A DNA stretch of 64,000 nt, from the NCBI GenBank assembly GCA_008694505.1, contig VZDJ01007753.1:27368501-27432500 (forward strand). Reading direction: 5' to 3'. This stretch comes from Cyanoderma ruficeps. Lineage: Eukaryota > Chordata > Aves > Passeriformes > Timaliidae. Below are positions 1 through 14,000 of this stretch, in pieces. Under the pieces are notes generated by a model. The model did not search any database, had not been told where the DNA came from, and was given only the letters and a program-made list of their open reading frames with translations. A program made the translations under genes and the position numbers. Numbering within the stretch: position 1 is the stretch's first letter; every line of letters starts with the position of its first letter.

Positions 1-159
1 AGAGACTCTTGGACTGTTAAAATGCAGGAACACCATGACAGTAACAAGTGTTATAAAATGTTATTTTAAAGCATGACCTGCTTCTTGCTCATCACCTAAT
101 ATCACTGTGCTTAGAGGGGGGAAAAGGCTGTATTTGGAACAGTTATCTCCTGGGCAGGC

Positions 160-460
160 AATAGCATCTGGTGATATTAAAATGTCATCAAATGAAAATA
201 TATGCAACAGCGTCCACCTCATTTGAATATGAAATGCAAAGACACTCCAAGGCAGACAACTGCTTGTTTAGAGTGATATCTGAATACAAAGGCTGGATCA
301 TCAATAATAGATAAAGGGTTTTTTGCTTGTTGTAAATTAGAGATAGGATGGGTATTGTAGTTTTGTTTTTTAATTATTAATCGCATTAGCAAGGCTGGCT
401 TTTACAAAACGCCAGGCAGAGTAAAAATGTAAAATACGAAGTGAGAAGAATTAATTTTAT
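160..460. promoter_or_regulatory. Possible conserved non-coding element
   Basis: The stretch is free of repeats and homopolymer decay. It mixes octamer-like (ATTTGAATATGAAATGCAAA), TAAT/ATTA and GATA-like words, a composition often seen in developmental enhancers. This is a judgement by eye; no cross-species alignment could be run. INSM2, the nearest gene, is about 17 kb away. Confidence 0.2.
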
Positions 461-3320
461 AACCTGACACTAGAATAAAGCATCCAAGCCTTCTATCAAC
501 TACACTGAAAATTAGATAGTAACATTCTGGTAGTTCTGTCAAAGTCAAATACAGAAGCAATTGTTAAGTGTTGATAGGCAGTGGATAGAAGGTGTAATCC
601 GCTGGGAAGATTTTGATCCAAAATGAAACAGTTTTCTACCCCTGCTAGTCAGGCAGAAATCTAATTACTCTCTTTTGATCTCTATGGAGAGGTAAACCAA
701 GGAGTTATAGGTTATGGACAGTTTTATTGATTTTTATCTCAGAAATCAACAAGTGCAGGCTTTACACTTTACACATACTTGCTTAGTTGGTGATAGGATC
801 AAATATTTCAAACTGGCTTTCCCTGCTACCGGGTCAATAAGCCTTTTAGTTGTTTTGTTCAAGTTGCACTGTGGATGTTAATATTACAGAACTTCTTTGC
901 ACTTAAATGCTTAGGGGGAAAAGATTGCCAGGCTTATACTTGGGCATTTTAAACAAAAATCTAAGCATTTTTTTCCCATCTGCTAATTTCTCTCTTGCAG
1001 GACTGCATTGTTATATTATGGCTGTTAACTGGACAAGCAGCTGTATTTTTGACAAAGCAGAAAAGGACAATTGCAATTCAGCTGATAACAGCAGCTAAAA
1101 CAATTTCTGGAGTGCTCACAAGACATTTATAAGGTAGACCTGGAGTGCAAAGGAGGAGAAGGTTTTCTGTTTCTGGAATTTCCAATGTACCGTTGAGAAA
1201 TAAGATACAAACTTCACTGCTTGTATTCTAGCACTGAAATATGCATTGGTCCTTTGTCTTGTCTCCATGAGTGCAAACATTTCCACAAATGTCCACTCTC
1301 ATTGACTTATGGAAATATTTAATCTTAAAAAACACTAGCCCTTTTTCTCCAAGCTACTTCTTGTAAATCCTAGCAATTTTGCAGGATGAGTTAAGACATG
1401 GGTTGAAATGATGGAGAGAAAGCTTTGCTTTTCATGAAGACCCTCTAATGAACCTTTTTGATTAAGTGTAAATGTGTGTGAAAGATTTCACTGGTAGTCT
1501 TACCTAAAACCTTGGCATGCAATCGTATCTTCAATCCAGCAAACAAGAGTTGTGCTATCAAGCTAAAAGACGTCAAGATTTCATGCCACCTTTTCAGAGG
1601 TATAATTATTTGGGGTCTGTTGTTAATTTTACATATTCATGCAATCTAATCAGTCTTCAAGAATGTGCATCAAGTCAGGGTCTGCTTGTTCATATACATA
1701 AAAAAGCCAGTTACTCTCACTTAACTCCAGTGTCAGAGCCACAGGCACAGACACAGAGCCTGGGATGAGTGTATCTTCATGATTATTTTGATAGCTTCTC
1801 TTCTTCGTGTCCTGGGAGATAAGGCTGTTTCTCCCAGAGCTGCACTTCTTCCTGAATGACTGACAACCCCTTTAGAGGAGATCAACCCCTTTTTGTGCCC
1901 TTTCACTCACTCAGAGGTTATCAGCTAAAACTGCACTCAGCATTCAATCACATCTTTCCCCTGTGGCTGTAACTCCTGTTAACACAATTAACCTTCTGAT
2001 GGGAACATAAAATGAATCTAGGGAGGGAAAAAGAGGAGAAATACATTCCCATGTTAAGGATTAAATGGCCTTAGTGCTTATAGCAGTGTTTTTTCACCTC
2101 TCTCTCTTCCACAACATTGTGTGCAAGGGACAATAAATTCTTCCTAGTAATCCCAGCAGCTCTTATTTTATCAGTGGGTTGTTTTTTGTTTGGTTTTTTT
2201 GTTGTTGTTTTTGTTTTTGTTTTTTTAAGATTAATGGAAAATATTATGGAACACAAAACTAGATAGACAAACAAATACAAATTTGTATTTATTTGTGTTT
2301 TGTTTGCTTAGATGCCTCGCCCCCACCCAGAAAAAAAAATCTAAATCTGAAAGATACTGTTTGGCAGCTAACACTTCCCTTTTCTTTGACAGGAGGGCAC
2401 GACAGGGACAAATAATATCTGTCTTCTTTTGGGTGTCTTTTTCTATGGCAGCATTTTTAAATGATAAACAAACCCATTGTAAGCTCATGTTTGTTCTCAT
2501 TTCCTGGCTGTGTTTCTGTACTGAGCTCTGTATAGCTCTGACTGTGCCGTAGTGTGTGCCGACTCTAAGCATTTTAGCCACAGTATTTTTGAGGAATCTG
2601 AGTATACCCCCCCCAACTCTCCTGAAACCGAGATATGAATTTTCAGGTGCTCATATGAAGACATATTTTCATGTGAAAACATATTTCCAAATGTTCCCTC
2701 TTTAACTCCCTGTCTGCTCCATGGATGGCTTGTTGTCCTGAAGAGCCAGGGGTCTGAGAGGGAGGCCAGCAGTGCCTCCTTGGGCACAAGGCACAGGCTG
2801 GAACCTGTGGCACCAACAGTGCTGTGCAGGTCTGGTGCTGAAAAAAACTCTGGTCTGGCTCTGGTTTTCACTCTGGTTAAGTTGAGGAAGCTAATGCTCT
2901 GCCCTACACTGCTCTACAAAAATATTCATGGAGGATTTCCCCTCAATTTTAAATCCTTGTATAATGAACTAGTCATTTATTTGAGCTGCTAAGGCAAAGC
3001 ATTTGGAGGACACCCCCTTGGGCCCATTGACTCCCAGTGGTGAGGCTGTGGAACAGGGCTGGAAGGCACTTGTTCTCTGACTGACAGTCTATACCCACTC
3101 TGTGTTCAGGAAAAGGACTTGTGGATTTTGGGCTTTTTGAATTTCTCTGATCTTGCCTATTCTGAAGTGTTGTCCAGCAGCAGATACTTCGCCCCTGTAT
3201 AATTTTAGTACTCTGGGTGTTTGCAGGTTATGGTGAAACTTGTAACTGGACAAAGGATGGAAAATCCACATCACTTTTCTAGTGCAGACACATCCCTAAG
3301 CACACAGTGAGTTAAATTAA

Positions 3321-3343
3321 CTCATTTAACTGAGTTAAATGAG
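3321..3343. repeat. Perfect 11-bp inverted repeat
   Basis: The arms at 3321-3331 and 3333-3343 are exact reverse complements around a single central base. A further GAGTTAAATTAACTC palindrome overlaps the left side. No target duplication or transposon end is evident. It may be a chance or slipped-strand palindrome. Confidence 0.7.
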
Positions 3344-6089
3344 ATGAGGACATTTTGTGTTCTCCTGTAAGATTACAATAATGCTGATTTTGACTCCACC
3401 CCATTTACCAAGGGTGCATAAACACAATAAGTGGCCAAGTCTAGCTGCTAAAGTATGCCTGCACTCTGCCTCTGTTGGTTGAATGAGTTTTATGTAATGG
3501 CTCTGGTGACAGATCTAGGGGACTTTCACCATTGTAGTATCAGATATTTATCATACAAGAGTCATATTTGTATTTTCAGCACCGTTCTCAGAGGCAGAAT
3601 TGCTTAAACAGTAACTAAAACGGACAGAGAAAGACAACAAGCCACTCCTTAACCTGTAATTCTTATAGATTTTTGTACATCATGATGCAAGGGATAATAT
3701 TATATGCACATTGTAGAAAGAAATGGACAAGGCAAAATAACTACATTTTTTGGACAGACTTTAATAATATCCAGTCTGACTGGATACATTTCAAGGTTCA
3801 TTTCAGTTCCTTGTTATAAACCTGTTCTCCCAAGTAGGGGCTTAGGGATGATCATTAGGGATGATCCATATATGTGTGGACTTTACAGTTTTGCTACTGT
3901 AGATTTGTAAAGGTGTCATGAGGCTAAAACTTAAGTTGAAAACACCGGAGGCAATAATGTTGGAATGTGTCCCTGGCAAAATGAAAGTCTTTGCAGCTGG
4001 ATGCAAGTGCCTCGTACTGCTGAAGAAGAGGCAGGGAACTCTGTGGATCTGCCAGTTTGCAGAGGAAGCTGCTAAAGGGCTTGCAAAAGAAGGCCAAGGA
4101 AACACAGCTGATGGGAAAAGGAAGATGCAAGGATATTCAGCTGGCAACTAATGATTGAGCTAATTTTCATTGTAGGTTTTTTTCTCTGTTTCATACCTTT
4201 TTTCTCTTTTCAGTTCAGATGTGTTAGTTGTTCACCTATCCTTGTCCTGAGAATTGATTGTTGCATCGATGGGAGATTGCTGGCATGAAGAAAACACTGA
4301 GAGTAATTAAAGTGAGGAAGGCTGATGTCAGGATTGCTTCTTCCTTTCAAAGGAACTACGAACTTCACCAGAAAACAGTTTTGTTTCAAAGTAAACTTCA
4401 TTCCAGTGGATGCAGTATCCAGCTGCCCAGTTGAAACATGGCTTATTGTAGTGCTGTAGTGTAGTGGTGCAGCAATGGAGCATTGACTGTGCAGTTCTGT
4501 GGTGATCACCCTTAAGGTAAGGATGCAGCACAAGAATTGCACATAGAAAGACCAATAAAGGATGAGGCAAGGTTCTAACACTGTGAGCCTGGCCCACACC
4601 AGGATGCTGTGGCTTGTTTTTCATGAGATACCAGTTAGCCATTGTCCTTCCCCACACAACTGCCCCAGTTCTCATCTTATTACACGTTTCTGTTGCTGTG
4701 TCTTTAGAGGACACAGAACCTGTGTGTGTTTGGGGGTGTCACAACGGGGTGGCCCCAACAAGATGTGTGACAGGGCAAGGGCTGCACCCAGGACACGGGG
4801 CACAGAAGTGCTTTCTGCTGGGCTGAGCCAGCTGGGAAGCCCATAACCAGCATGGTGGTGGGCTGAGGGCATTGCCATCAGCTTGGGATTTCCCACTGGG
4901 GAGAGAGACGAAAACTAAATGGCTGTAAAAATGTGAATGCAGGACATACTAAGCAGCTTCTATCCTCTCAAAAGACATGTGTGCTGGGGTGTTATGTAAA
5001 TCATGAAAGGATATAGCCTCCAGCTCATCCCATTGTTGAAAAGGATTAAGCCTCTGCAATGGGCACTTAGGGATTATGGTTCAGCATCCAGAGAGGGATG
5101 CACCCGGACTGACTTAAGGACTTTATGCCTTCACAGAACACCTACAGCTATTACAATTTCTTTTGCTTGGTTTCTGGAAATGTCAGGGCAGATACTCTTA
5201 TTTTTTCCATGCCCCACTGAAATGCAGATCATCATGCACTCTTCTTCCCTGGATCCACACACAGATGTGCTAATAAAAAGCAGTATTTGAGACATAGCAT
5301 CATGTCTTCTCTGCTAAACTTGGTCACATTTATGCAGGGCAGCTACCATATGTGTCCTGCTTCACTGCCTGAGACCCACAGCTATTTCAGGTAGATGTGT
5401 CGTCAATCCTCTCCCACAACAGCCTCACTGTATTTTACAGTCCACAGCACTTCAGATTACTTCTTCATGCAAAAGTTCAGTGTTGTGGTCCAGCCCTTGG
5501 GAATTAGTGTCTGAGCTGGCTCTGCAATACAGAGGTGATGTGGTTATCAATCCTTCTGATAGGGCTGGAGCAGTCACTGACTGGTGGGAGGGCTTGTGCA
5601 TTACTACATAATACATCAAACCTCTGGTGTGGCAGCTTCTTCAGAAGAGGAGATAAATTTTTCAGTGCCCCATGTGCCTCTGTGCAGGGCTCTGTCATTC
5701 CACACACCAGGGATCTGCTTACCAGCATCAGAGGACTCAAGGATGGAGAAAGTTAGGCTTGGTTATTCTGAAATATGTAACCTGCTTAACACATCTGAAG
5801 GCTTTTGTAAAGGAGTCTTCTCATACAGTCTGGAGAAAAAAAAAAAAAAAAGAACAGCCTAACTGGGAAATTAACTGAAACAATTCTGTAATATAGATTA
5901 TTCCCTCTTCCTCATCTTCAGGTGGAAGAAGTGGGACAAGCTCCTGCACCAGTGACTGTGAGAAAGATATACCTTCACTTCATCTTTTTTTTCATTGAGA
6001 TGAATTCCTTTCATTACAACTCCAGAGCGTAGCTGAGTCTGTACAGTCTTGACTGTCCACTGCTGTTTCACACTCTGCTCGGAGTCACA

Positions 6090-6742
6090 ATGGACATCAG
6101 TGACAAATGATGTCTCTCAAGGGTCTGTATTAGGACCAGTGTCATTTCATACCTTCATTAATTACATAGATGAAGGGTTCAAGTGCACCCCCACCAAGNT
6201 CTGTTCTGCTCTGCTGAGACCCCACCTGCAGGGCTGCATCAGCTCTGGGTGCCAGCACAGGAAGGACATGGACCTGCTGGAGTGACTCCAGAGGAGGCCA
6301 CCAAGATGGTTGCAAGGACGGAACACTTCTCCTATGAGGAAAGGCTGAGAGAATTGGAGTTGTTCAGCCTGGAAAAGAGAAGGCTTTGGAGTGAGCTATT
6401 TGTGGCCTTCCAGTACCTGAAGGGAGCCTACAGAAAGATGGAGAGAGACTTTATACAAAGGCATGTGATGACAGGACAAGAGGGAATGGCTTCAAACTAA
6501 AAGAGGGTGGGCTTAGATTAGATATTAGGAAATAATTCTGTACTGTGAAAGTGGTGAGGCACTGGAACATATTGCCCTAAGAAATGGTGGATGCCCCATC
6601 TCTGGAAGTGTTCAAGGCCAGTCTGGATGGAGCTCTGGGCAACCTGGTATGCTGGAGGGTGTCCTTGCCCATGGCAGGGGTTTTGGAATGAGATGATATT
6701 TAAGGTCACTTCCAACCTAGGCCATTCTAGGACTCTATGATT
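6090..6742 (+). mobile_element. CR1 LINE fragment, 3' part with ORF2 remnant
   Basis: This is a sense-strand CR1 retrotransposon copy. The left part (about 6090-6198) reads as a reverse-transcriptase remnant with a QGSVLGPV motif followed by F.NYIDEG. The rest is the typical CR1 3' region ('GGACATGGACCTGCTGGAG', then the 'CTGGATGGAGCTCTGGGCAACCTGG' block in shorter form) and ends with the CR1 tail 'CTAGGACTCTATGATT'. The ORF2 part jumps straight into the 3' region, so there is an internal deletion. An ambiguous base (N) sits at 6199, exactly where the two parts meet. No functional protein remains. Confidence 0.85.
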
Positions 6743-9085
6743 ATCAAGTTTTGCTCATCTGAGCTGAAGTTCAGGAATCAATAGAGAAAACAAGGGAAGA
6801 TGCTAATGGTGTTGAAACTGCTTTTCTAAGACATCTGCTGTTCTCCATTTTTCTTGGCTTCTGCTTCCCACCCCTTTCATTCTAGAATCTCTTGATGAAA
6901 CAGAAGTAAAATCCACTGGTCTGCATTTCAGAAAGAAGTCTTTAATCTTTCAAACATGGTAGACATTTTCACCTATATTTTCCATGCACAAAAACTGCAA
7001 TGGAAAAATATCAGAGCAAAATTGGCAGTGTGTGCCTGGAGATCCCTTTGAAAAAAATGGACTCATTCAAAACTATATTTCACCCTTACTCCTAAATAAC
7101 TGGTTTATGTTCCAGGTGAATTTCTGCAGCAATTTGCAGTTCTACTTTTTCAACTATCCATTTTTTCCCCTATTGAGACCTTATTCATTTCCATTTACTT
7201 CTGCAAAGTCTTTTTTCCTGTTCACAGTGCCATTATGCCTTTCCTGACTATTTCTTTGAAATTAAGTGCTTGGTTCTTTATCTTTTCATCATTAATTACT
7301 GATGTCTTATTGACCTCTGCTTTGTAAGTGACCGTGTCATATTTCTATTTCCTATCTTTTAGGCTTGTTTAAGATATTTTCTTTCTTTAATGACCTGCTC
7401 TGAATAGCTTTGTTCTTGTTTTTCAGTCATTTCCCAGAATGGCCACACAGCCGAACCTTTGCCCTCTTCTCTTGTTTTTCATCTTGTCTCTGCTCTATCA
7501 ATGGCCTAGTTAAAAATGCATTTTGCAGCTCGTTGAGGCCAAACCTCACTCCATTTTTATAATTATGCTGATTATAATCTCAAAAACCTTTTGTTATCAC
7601 TGTGCACCAGTTAGAACCTCTCTGTTGAGGGCCAGAGGCAGCTGGGTATGAAGTGAAGTGGGTGCTGCTTTTAGACTTGGGGTTTGGCTTAGAAGAACAT
7701 GAACAGAAGCCATGAATGTTGGATTATTGAAATGTTAGTTTAAATGGCTGAGGACTTTTTCCTGTGTAAAGGCTGTGAGCTTTTTTTGTCAAGCTCTTTG
7801 GGGAGATGGGTGATACTTTGATACTTCAGGAAGACTCAAACCTGTTATTAGGTATCAAAATTATTTCTTGGACTGGTTCCACATATACCATTTCACCATG
7901 CCTTATAGTGGCATTTTCATTTGCTTCTTCCTTCTTAATAATTCTCCAAGGTTTTTTTTTTTAATTTTATAATTGAAAATATTCAAATAGTTCATAAATT
8001 ATTTTCCTGTCTTTGCCAAATTTCCCATTAGTGTCAGTGGAATCTCATTTAGCAGGCAAGGTTAGACTCCATCATCACCTCTCAGTATTCCTTTCTCAAG
8101 GAGTGATGGCTAGGAAGGAGGGCCAGCCATTTTTTTCAAAACCGTGAGAGTGCTGGGCCTTGTTGCTGAAATATATTTAATATATGTGTAAGGGGAGACA
8201 TGATACATGCAGGCTTTGCTGTCATTTTGTTCTTTTAAATAAATAACTGAGTATAATGAGTCTCAGCCACAGAATGAACATAATGAACCTCCAAAAAAGA
8301 TGTTGTCTGAGAGCAATATTTACCACTGAGGAAGGGATTGTTACAGAAATGAGAATTTGTTTAGACGTTAGCGGGTGAGGTAAGAATCTATTAAAGGAAT
8401 TAAAAGCAAAGATGACTCATCACACATTTCTGCTTATTTGTAAGAGACACATGAAAGGCAGGGATTTCAAAACATTTGTATTAGAAAAACATCAATAACA
8501 AAGCCCCCTGATATAATTTTTCAGTCTCACAGGCTTCAAAAGAAGATACGACTTTTCCACATCTGCCTTGAAAAATATACAGCACTGGAAACTAGAAATG
8601 GCTTGCTTTGCTTTGCTACATTTAATTTTTAGATTGGTCACCTATAGGTGATATTTACACCATTTTCTGCTCTGCAAAAATCTAGAAACTGTTTTTGTTG
8701 CATTGAGAATCAGGTTTCTGATGTGTCTCAAAGGGGAAAGTGCTTTTCCTGCTGCTGCTGCCGAGGCTCCTGCGGCTTGCCAAGGAAAGCCTGCCTCACC
8801 TCCTGCTCACCACTCTCTCCCCTTCCTCAGCCAACCCTCTGCTCTCCCTGCTAAGAAAATCCCTCTGGAACAGAGATCAAGGGAGTCAATCAGCTCTCTG
8901 CGTTTTGCTTTCCCTGTCATGGGCAGGAGAGCCTTGCAATGGGTTAGTGTAACAATTTAGGCACAATACGGCAGGGCCAGGCGTTTGTGAGGTTATGTGG
9001 GTACTGGAGCAAAGTCTCACAGCACACCTGTGCTAGAAAAACAGTCCTAAAGTGTTTTTCATAATAAGATTTAGAAAATACTGAT

Positions 9086-9145
9086 GATATGATATGATAT
9101 GATATGATATGATATGATATGATATGATATGATATGATATGATAT
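9086..9145. repeat. (GATAT)12 pentanucleotide microsatellite
   Basis: There are twelve uninterrupted GATAT units, flanked by the imperfect units CTGAT and GATGT. On the - strand the array is open in several frames and gives periodic HIISY peptides, which are artefacts of the repeat and not a gene. An uninterrupted array of this length is likely to vary in length between individuals. Confidence 0.97.
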
Positions 9146-10619
9146 GATGTATATAAGTACAGAATTTTTATGGGTACCTTTGCTATAGGAGGATAATAGA
9201 TAACATAGGAACAAAAGCAAGAAACAGAGAAAGAATTGAAGGCAGAGGAGAATGCGTACACAAAGAAACAAGCTGTTGGCCAGTGCAGTGACTATGTTGG
9301 GGAGAAAAAGGAGATACAGTTTAGCAAGTCTCAATCCCTTTCATTGTACCACTTAAGTTTTGCTGAACAATATTATTTCAGATGTCCCCTGTAAATCCAT
9401 CATCTATTAAAACAGCCCTTGAAAACAAACTGGCTACTACGAGCTCCTGCTCATTTTGACAGAGCAGTTAGTAAAGTCCTGACGTGGTGCAAAGTGGCGA
9501 CAATTTGCCTAGAGCAGGAGAGGGATCTCAAGGACCAAACACACCTACAAGCTGTGCGGCAGCTGGGAAAGAGGGAGCTGGGGAGGAGAGGGAAGTGTGA
9601 CCGGGCTGCTCCCCAGGTGAGATGGAGCTGACGGAGCACTGCTGGGGAGACTTGCAACACTGCTGCAGTGCTGCTGCAACTCTCCCTCCCTCAGTGCCCG
9701 ACTTGGCAGAGGCCAGAGAAACCAAGTGGTGACAGGCAGAGACCTGCAGCTCTCTGACTTGGATGAGAAGTGCCACACATTCAGGAAAACTAAGCTGTGC
9801 TGAGCTCAGGGTTGGCAGACTTCTCCAGTCTGCCCCATGGGCTTATTCCCGAGGATGAGAAGGGCCGGCAGGGGGAGAGAGGACAAAAGGGGCAAGAAGG
9901 TTCTGAGATCTCACATCCGTCTTCAAAAGGCACTCTCAGATCTAGCAAGGTCAGCAGAAAGTGAAGGGAGGTACTTTGTGTTGTGGAGGCATCGTCCCCA
10001 TGCCCTGAAACAGCACCATGTCCTGCACAGGCTGGGCACAGTAGGCACTGAAACACAAACTGGCTTTTGGGGACTTTGCTTTTTAGGAAAAAGTGATTCC
10101 TTTCTGAAGTGTAACTTTGTGGGGGGGAAAAAAAAAGAAAATAATTCTCATTTTGAGAATTAAGAACAACTGTTTATTTTAATGGCACTTTTTTACTGCA
10201 TACCACTTAAAATGCCAAACTGCATTTCCCCTCCCACTTAAAGGTACGATAAACCATATAAACATACACTGGACACAGGACATTTCAACCCAGGAATCAA
10301 TTGTTTTCAGATTCATCATGCTCTAAGAAAAATGCCTTTAACCTAAAGAACACCACGTAGCCATAGGAGTTGCTGCCATCCTTGTTACAACACGAGGCTT
10401 ATTTTGTAAGTCCTAACTCTGACATTCTTTATTTCGATTTTCATTTCTGATACAGTTCTGTTTGTTTATCTTCCAACTGAACACACCGTGCTTTTGTTTA
10501 ACTGTCTATTTATAGTCATAAGAGAAATAAACATATAAAATAAATGCATCTTGATGCATAGCTGTGCAGCAGTACAGATGTTTTATTAATGAAAATGAAT
10601 CCAGCTTTTTGTAAGTCAT

Positions 10620-11010
10620 GGCAGCAATATAACGTATCATTGTTTGCTTCTCTGCTAGATGGTCCCTGCTGTTTTTACATAGAAATTCCTGTAATACTTA
10701 AAGGACATCTGGAAGAATTCAGCCAATTAATCGAATTCACGCAGGAGCTGGGCTAATGGCTGTCTGAAAGGCAGATTACATTAAATCAAACTTGCAATAT
10801 GAATGAAAGTACTTAATCATACATGCAACATTCATTAGACGTGGCACAGCAAGTGTTTTGATTACTTTAATGAAAGATCAGGTAAAGTGCATCAACTGAA
10901 CAGATTGAAGAGACAGCATGCTTACAAATGTTTGATTATGTTGACTATCAACAGAAACAGTGCCAGTAATTTATAGCAAAACATATTTGGAGGAGGAGGA
11001 GGAGGATGGA
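10620..11010. promoter_or_regulatory. Possible conserved non-coding element
   Basis: This long stretch is rich in homeodomain and HMG-like words (CCAATTAATCGAATTC, ACTTAATCATACATGC, ACATTCATTAGACG) and has no repeats or open frames. It ends at a short GGA run. The texture resembles a vertebrate developmental enhancer upstream of INSM2, but conservation could not be tested. Confidence 0.3.
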
Positions 11011-14000
11011 GCTGGTGAACTTGGGAGGCAAAGTGAAATTTAGGCCTTGCCTCCAAGCACTTTAATTAATATTTAGGATAGCAAGACTTTAATCAAATGT
11101 CACAAAAGAAGCAAAACAAATGTAAGTGGAGAATCCTGCATGGCAGTTGCAAGGGACCATTATATTAGAAGTACTTGGAGCATGACGCTAGTTTTCAGTC
11201 CCCTCTCCCGGCTTTGAAGTAAAGAAGGCTAAGTCCTAAGCAGAAAAAATATCTTCAAAACAATGAGATATATGATTGATGATTTTGGCTTGGTGCTGCT
11301 TTTCCCCTGGGTTCTGCCAGAGACATCCTCCAGTGGTCACTGCCCTTGCCTTCTATGCAGGCACTGGCACCTGGAGAGGGGAGGGGCACCGAAGAGGAGC
11401 TTTGGTTTTAGATCATCCTGAAGCAGTGATGCATTTTCCCTTTTCCCACCTCATCAGCCAGCAAAGAATTTTGCCATTGCCCTTCAGTGTTGCAGATGGG
11501 TGTTCACCCACAAAAAAAAAAAGGAGAGAGTCTCCATCCTGACGCACCTGCCAAGAGCTGGCACTGCAGCCTCCCCCTTCTGAAGCTTCCTGCAAAATGG
11601 CATTTGCCAGGTCTCATTTGGGAATAAACAAGGTGGATGGGCTCAGAAGCTGGAGGTGCATTGTCAGAAAAGAGCAGCAGCTCTCTGGCTCAGTGCTGCT
11701 CCTTTGCCCTCCTCTGTCACATTCCCTGTAAAGAGATTAATCACTACTTCCTTTTGGGAGCTATCATCCTCCTTGTTGCTTTTCTGACATGCAGGCACCC
11801 AGCTCAGATGTGGTTTATGTTCTTGCAATGCAATTTTTCAGCTGGTTCCTTTTGGGTGCTGCTCTGCCTAGCTGTTTCTGGCCAGCTTTCCATGTTGGTT
11901 TGTTTGTCCTCTCCCACCCCCTGCCACTGGTTTTCCTTATCAGCATCTCCCCCCTCCATCTGCCCCTTTGCAGCTGTTGCTGGCAGTGGTGGCTCCTGCA
12001 CTGCTCTGCACTGGCCAGGCCATACTTGCCCCTTATTCCACCACAAATCCTGCCATTCCTTTGCATAGGCAAGTAAAGACAGAGCAGCATACTTCTGTCA
12101 GGAAGTGCCTCCAGCTCTGGCAGGAAAAGGACCTGGGAATTTGGTGTGACCTGAAGAAAATGAAGGGAGAAATAGAGAGGTATCATGGAGTAAGGGTGGC
12201 AGAAAGGTCTTGGGCAACAGCCCTGGGGAATTACCTGTTGCACCTCTGAGTTAGAGGAATTTTATTGGATAAGATGGCCTTAGAACAGGGGCATGAAAGA
12301 ATTATTGGGGTTGGGGGGGAAAGAAAAAAATGTAAATATTTTCCTGTGAACTCAGCACCCTACATCACATCCCTGAAGAACTGAATACACTCCAGTGCCA
12401 ACACACGAGCAGGGTGAAGTGTGACCATAACAAAATTAAGTATTTGTGGCTGTGATTCATCTGGTCCTGATCTCTGCTCTCTGAAAGCCTCCTATATTGA
12501 GAGGGAATTTTTGGGAAAATAGGCAACCAGCATGTTTCTCTGTCCTGCCTAAACTTGACTGGAGGCAGGCATGAAGTTTCCCAGACCAGCATGCAGCAGA
12601 GGCATCCCTCAGAAACTTCATTTCTCCCACTCCCCTGCTGTCTTGTCTTCTGGTCTCTTTGGTTGTTGCTCTCTTTGCACACAGAACCATCCAGCTGTCT
12701 GCACACACACCTGCACCCAGTGCAGCTGGGACTCAGCCCCCTGAAAGCCACTACTGATATCCATATAACTGATATCCATGGCCTTCTGCACCAGGTCTTT
12801 TTTCAGTGAGTTGCAACATAGAATGATGCTTGTAGGGAACAGACTGCTGAGAATCTCATGCCAAAGGAAGCCAAATCTTCCTATTTATGACATGGTGAGA
12901 TCAGTAAATAACTCCATTGCAGGCAAATTTGGCAAACGGGGAATGGCTTCAGCCTGTGGGGCATCAGCTGAAATCCAGCTGAAATGCGTAATGAAGTAAC
13001 AGAAGTCATCATGGTCCCATCAAGTCTCCTATAAATTTTCTAAGTTTGGGAACATCAGTATGCTCCCTGGAGAGGACCTGGTTTCCCTGCAATGAGCTAA
13101 TGCAGATGGAGGTGGGGAAGAACCAAAATGTGAAACTGTTCCTTTGGCCCTTATGCAGCTGCTCACCTGTGGAGTAGGGACGGGAGCGGTGGCACCACTG
13201 TCCTCCCGGCATCACCTTAGTGATGGATGACATGATGTGACCAGTTCACAGCATCACTTCATTCATGATATGAAAAAGAGGAAGCTTAAATGTTTTAACA
13301 GTGTCTTCAGAACCCTTCAAATCCCTCTAACCCAAGTACCTTCACAGAACAGTATTTTCTACCTTCCCTTACAGAAAGCTTTTTGTTGACATTTGAGCAA
13401 TGAAGAAAGCACAGCAGCTGTTAGCATCATTTTCCTCTTGAAGCAGATTGTCCTCAGGTAAAACAAAACACAATTAAGATACTAGCGAGGTCAGTTATAT
13501 TAGACAATCCATATCCTCAAAATGCAGATATTTCCTTCAATGTCTGTCACCAGCATCAAACCCCCAACTGCAGCAAGATAATTGGCAGCCTTGTTCTGGG
13601 GGGAAGATGAAATGGTTTGTGTTGCCACCAAGACCAGCCTGGATTCTGTTTAAGTGCCGGAGCCTGGGGGGGGTATCGCTCACCCAGCTATACTGCCGGA
13701 GAGTCATGTATCAAGGACAGGCTTCTGAGGCAGCTTCTGTCTCCCTCCTATTTACTGCTCCATTAATTACAAACCAGATGTCAGGGCAAGATTTAAAAGT
13801 CAACTTTATTTGAAATCCTGCAATATAAAAAACTCAACCACAACCAATTTTTTTTGTGGTGGGGAGGGGAAACATGAAGGAGAAAAATGTTCTTTAATTC
13901 TTTGCTTATAGTTATTTTCTATTTTATTTTTAACTCTTATTTTTTAAAAAAGTTGTGGTTATTTTTTCTTTTACTAAGTGGCAACAGGAATTTCTCTTTT

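Larger units (their letters stand above)
1..6084. other. Intergenic DNA, no gene seen
   Basis: No exon, RNA gene or complete mobile element can be supported here. The open frames present are short, overlap on both strands and resemble no family I recognise. The first half kilobase is AT-rich with homeobox-like TAAT/ATTA motifs and reads like conserved non-coding DNA. A short perfect hairpin lies near 3.3 kb and is listed separately. Confidence 0.6.

Noticed and set aside
8944..9334. - strand frames with repeated HIISY peptide units
   Set aside because: They are produced by the GATAT microsatellite and have no other protein features.
11276..12751. Several 80-140 codon frames upstream of INSM2
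   Set aside because: They overlap on both strands, lack domains and splice structure, and lie in locally GC-rich intergenic DNA.
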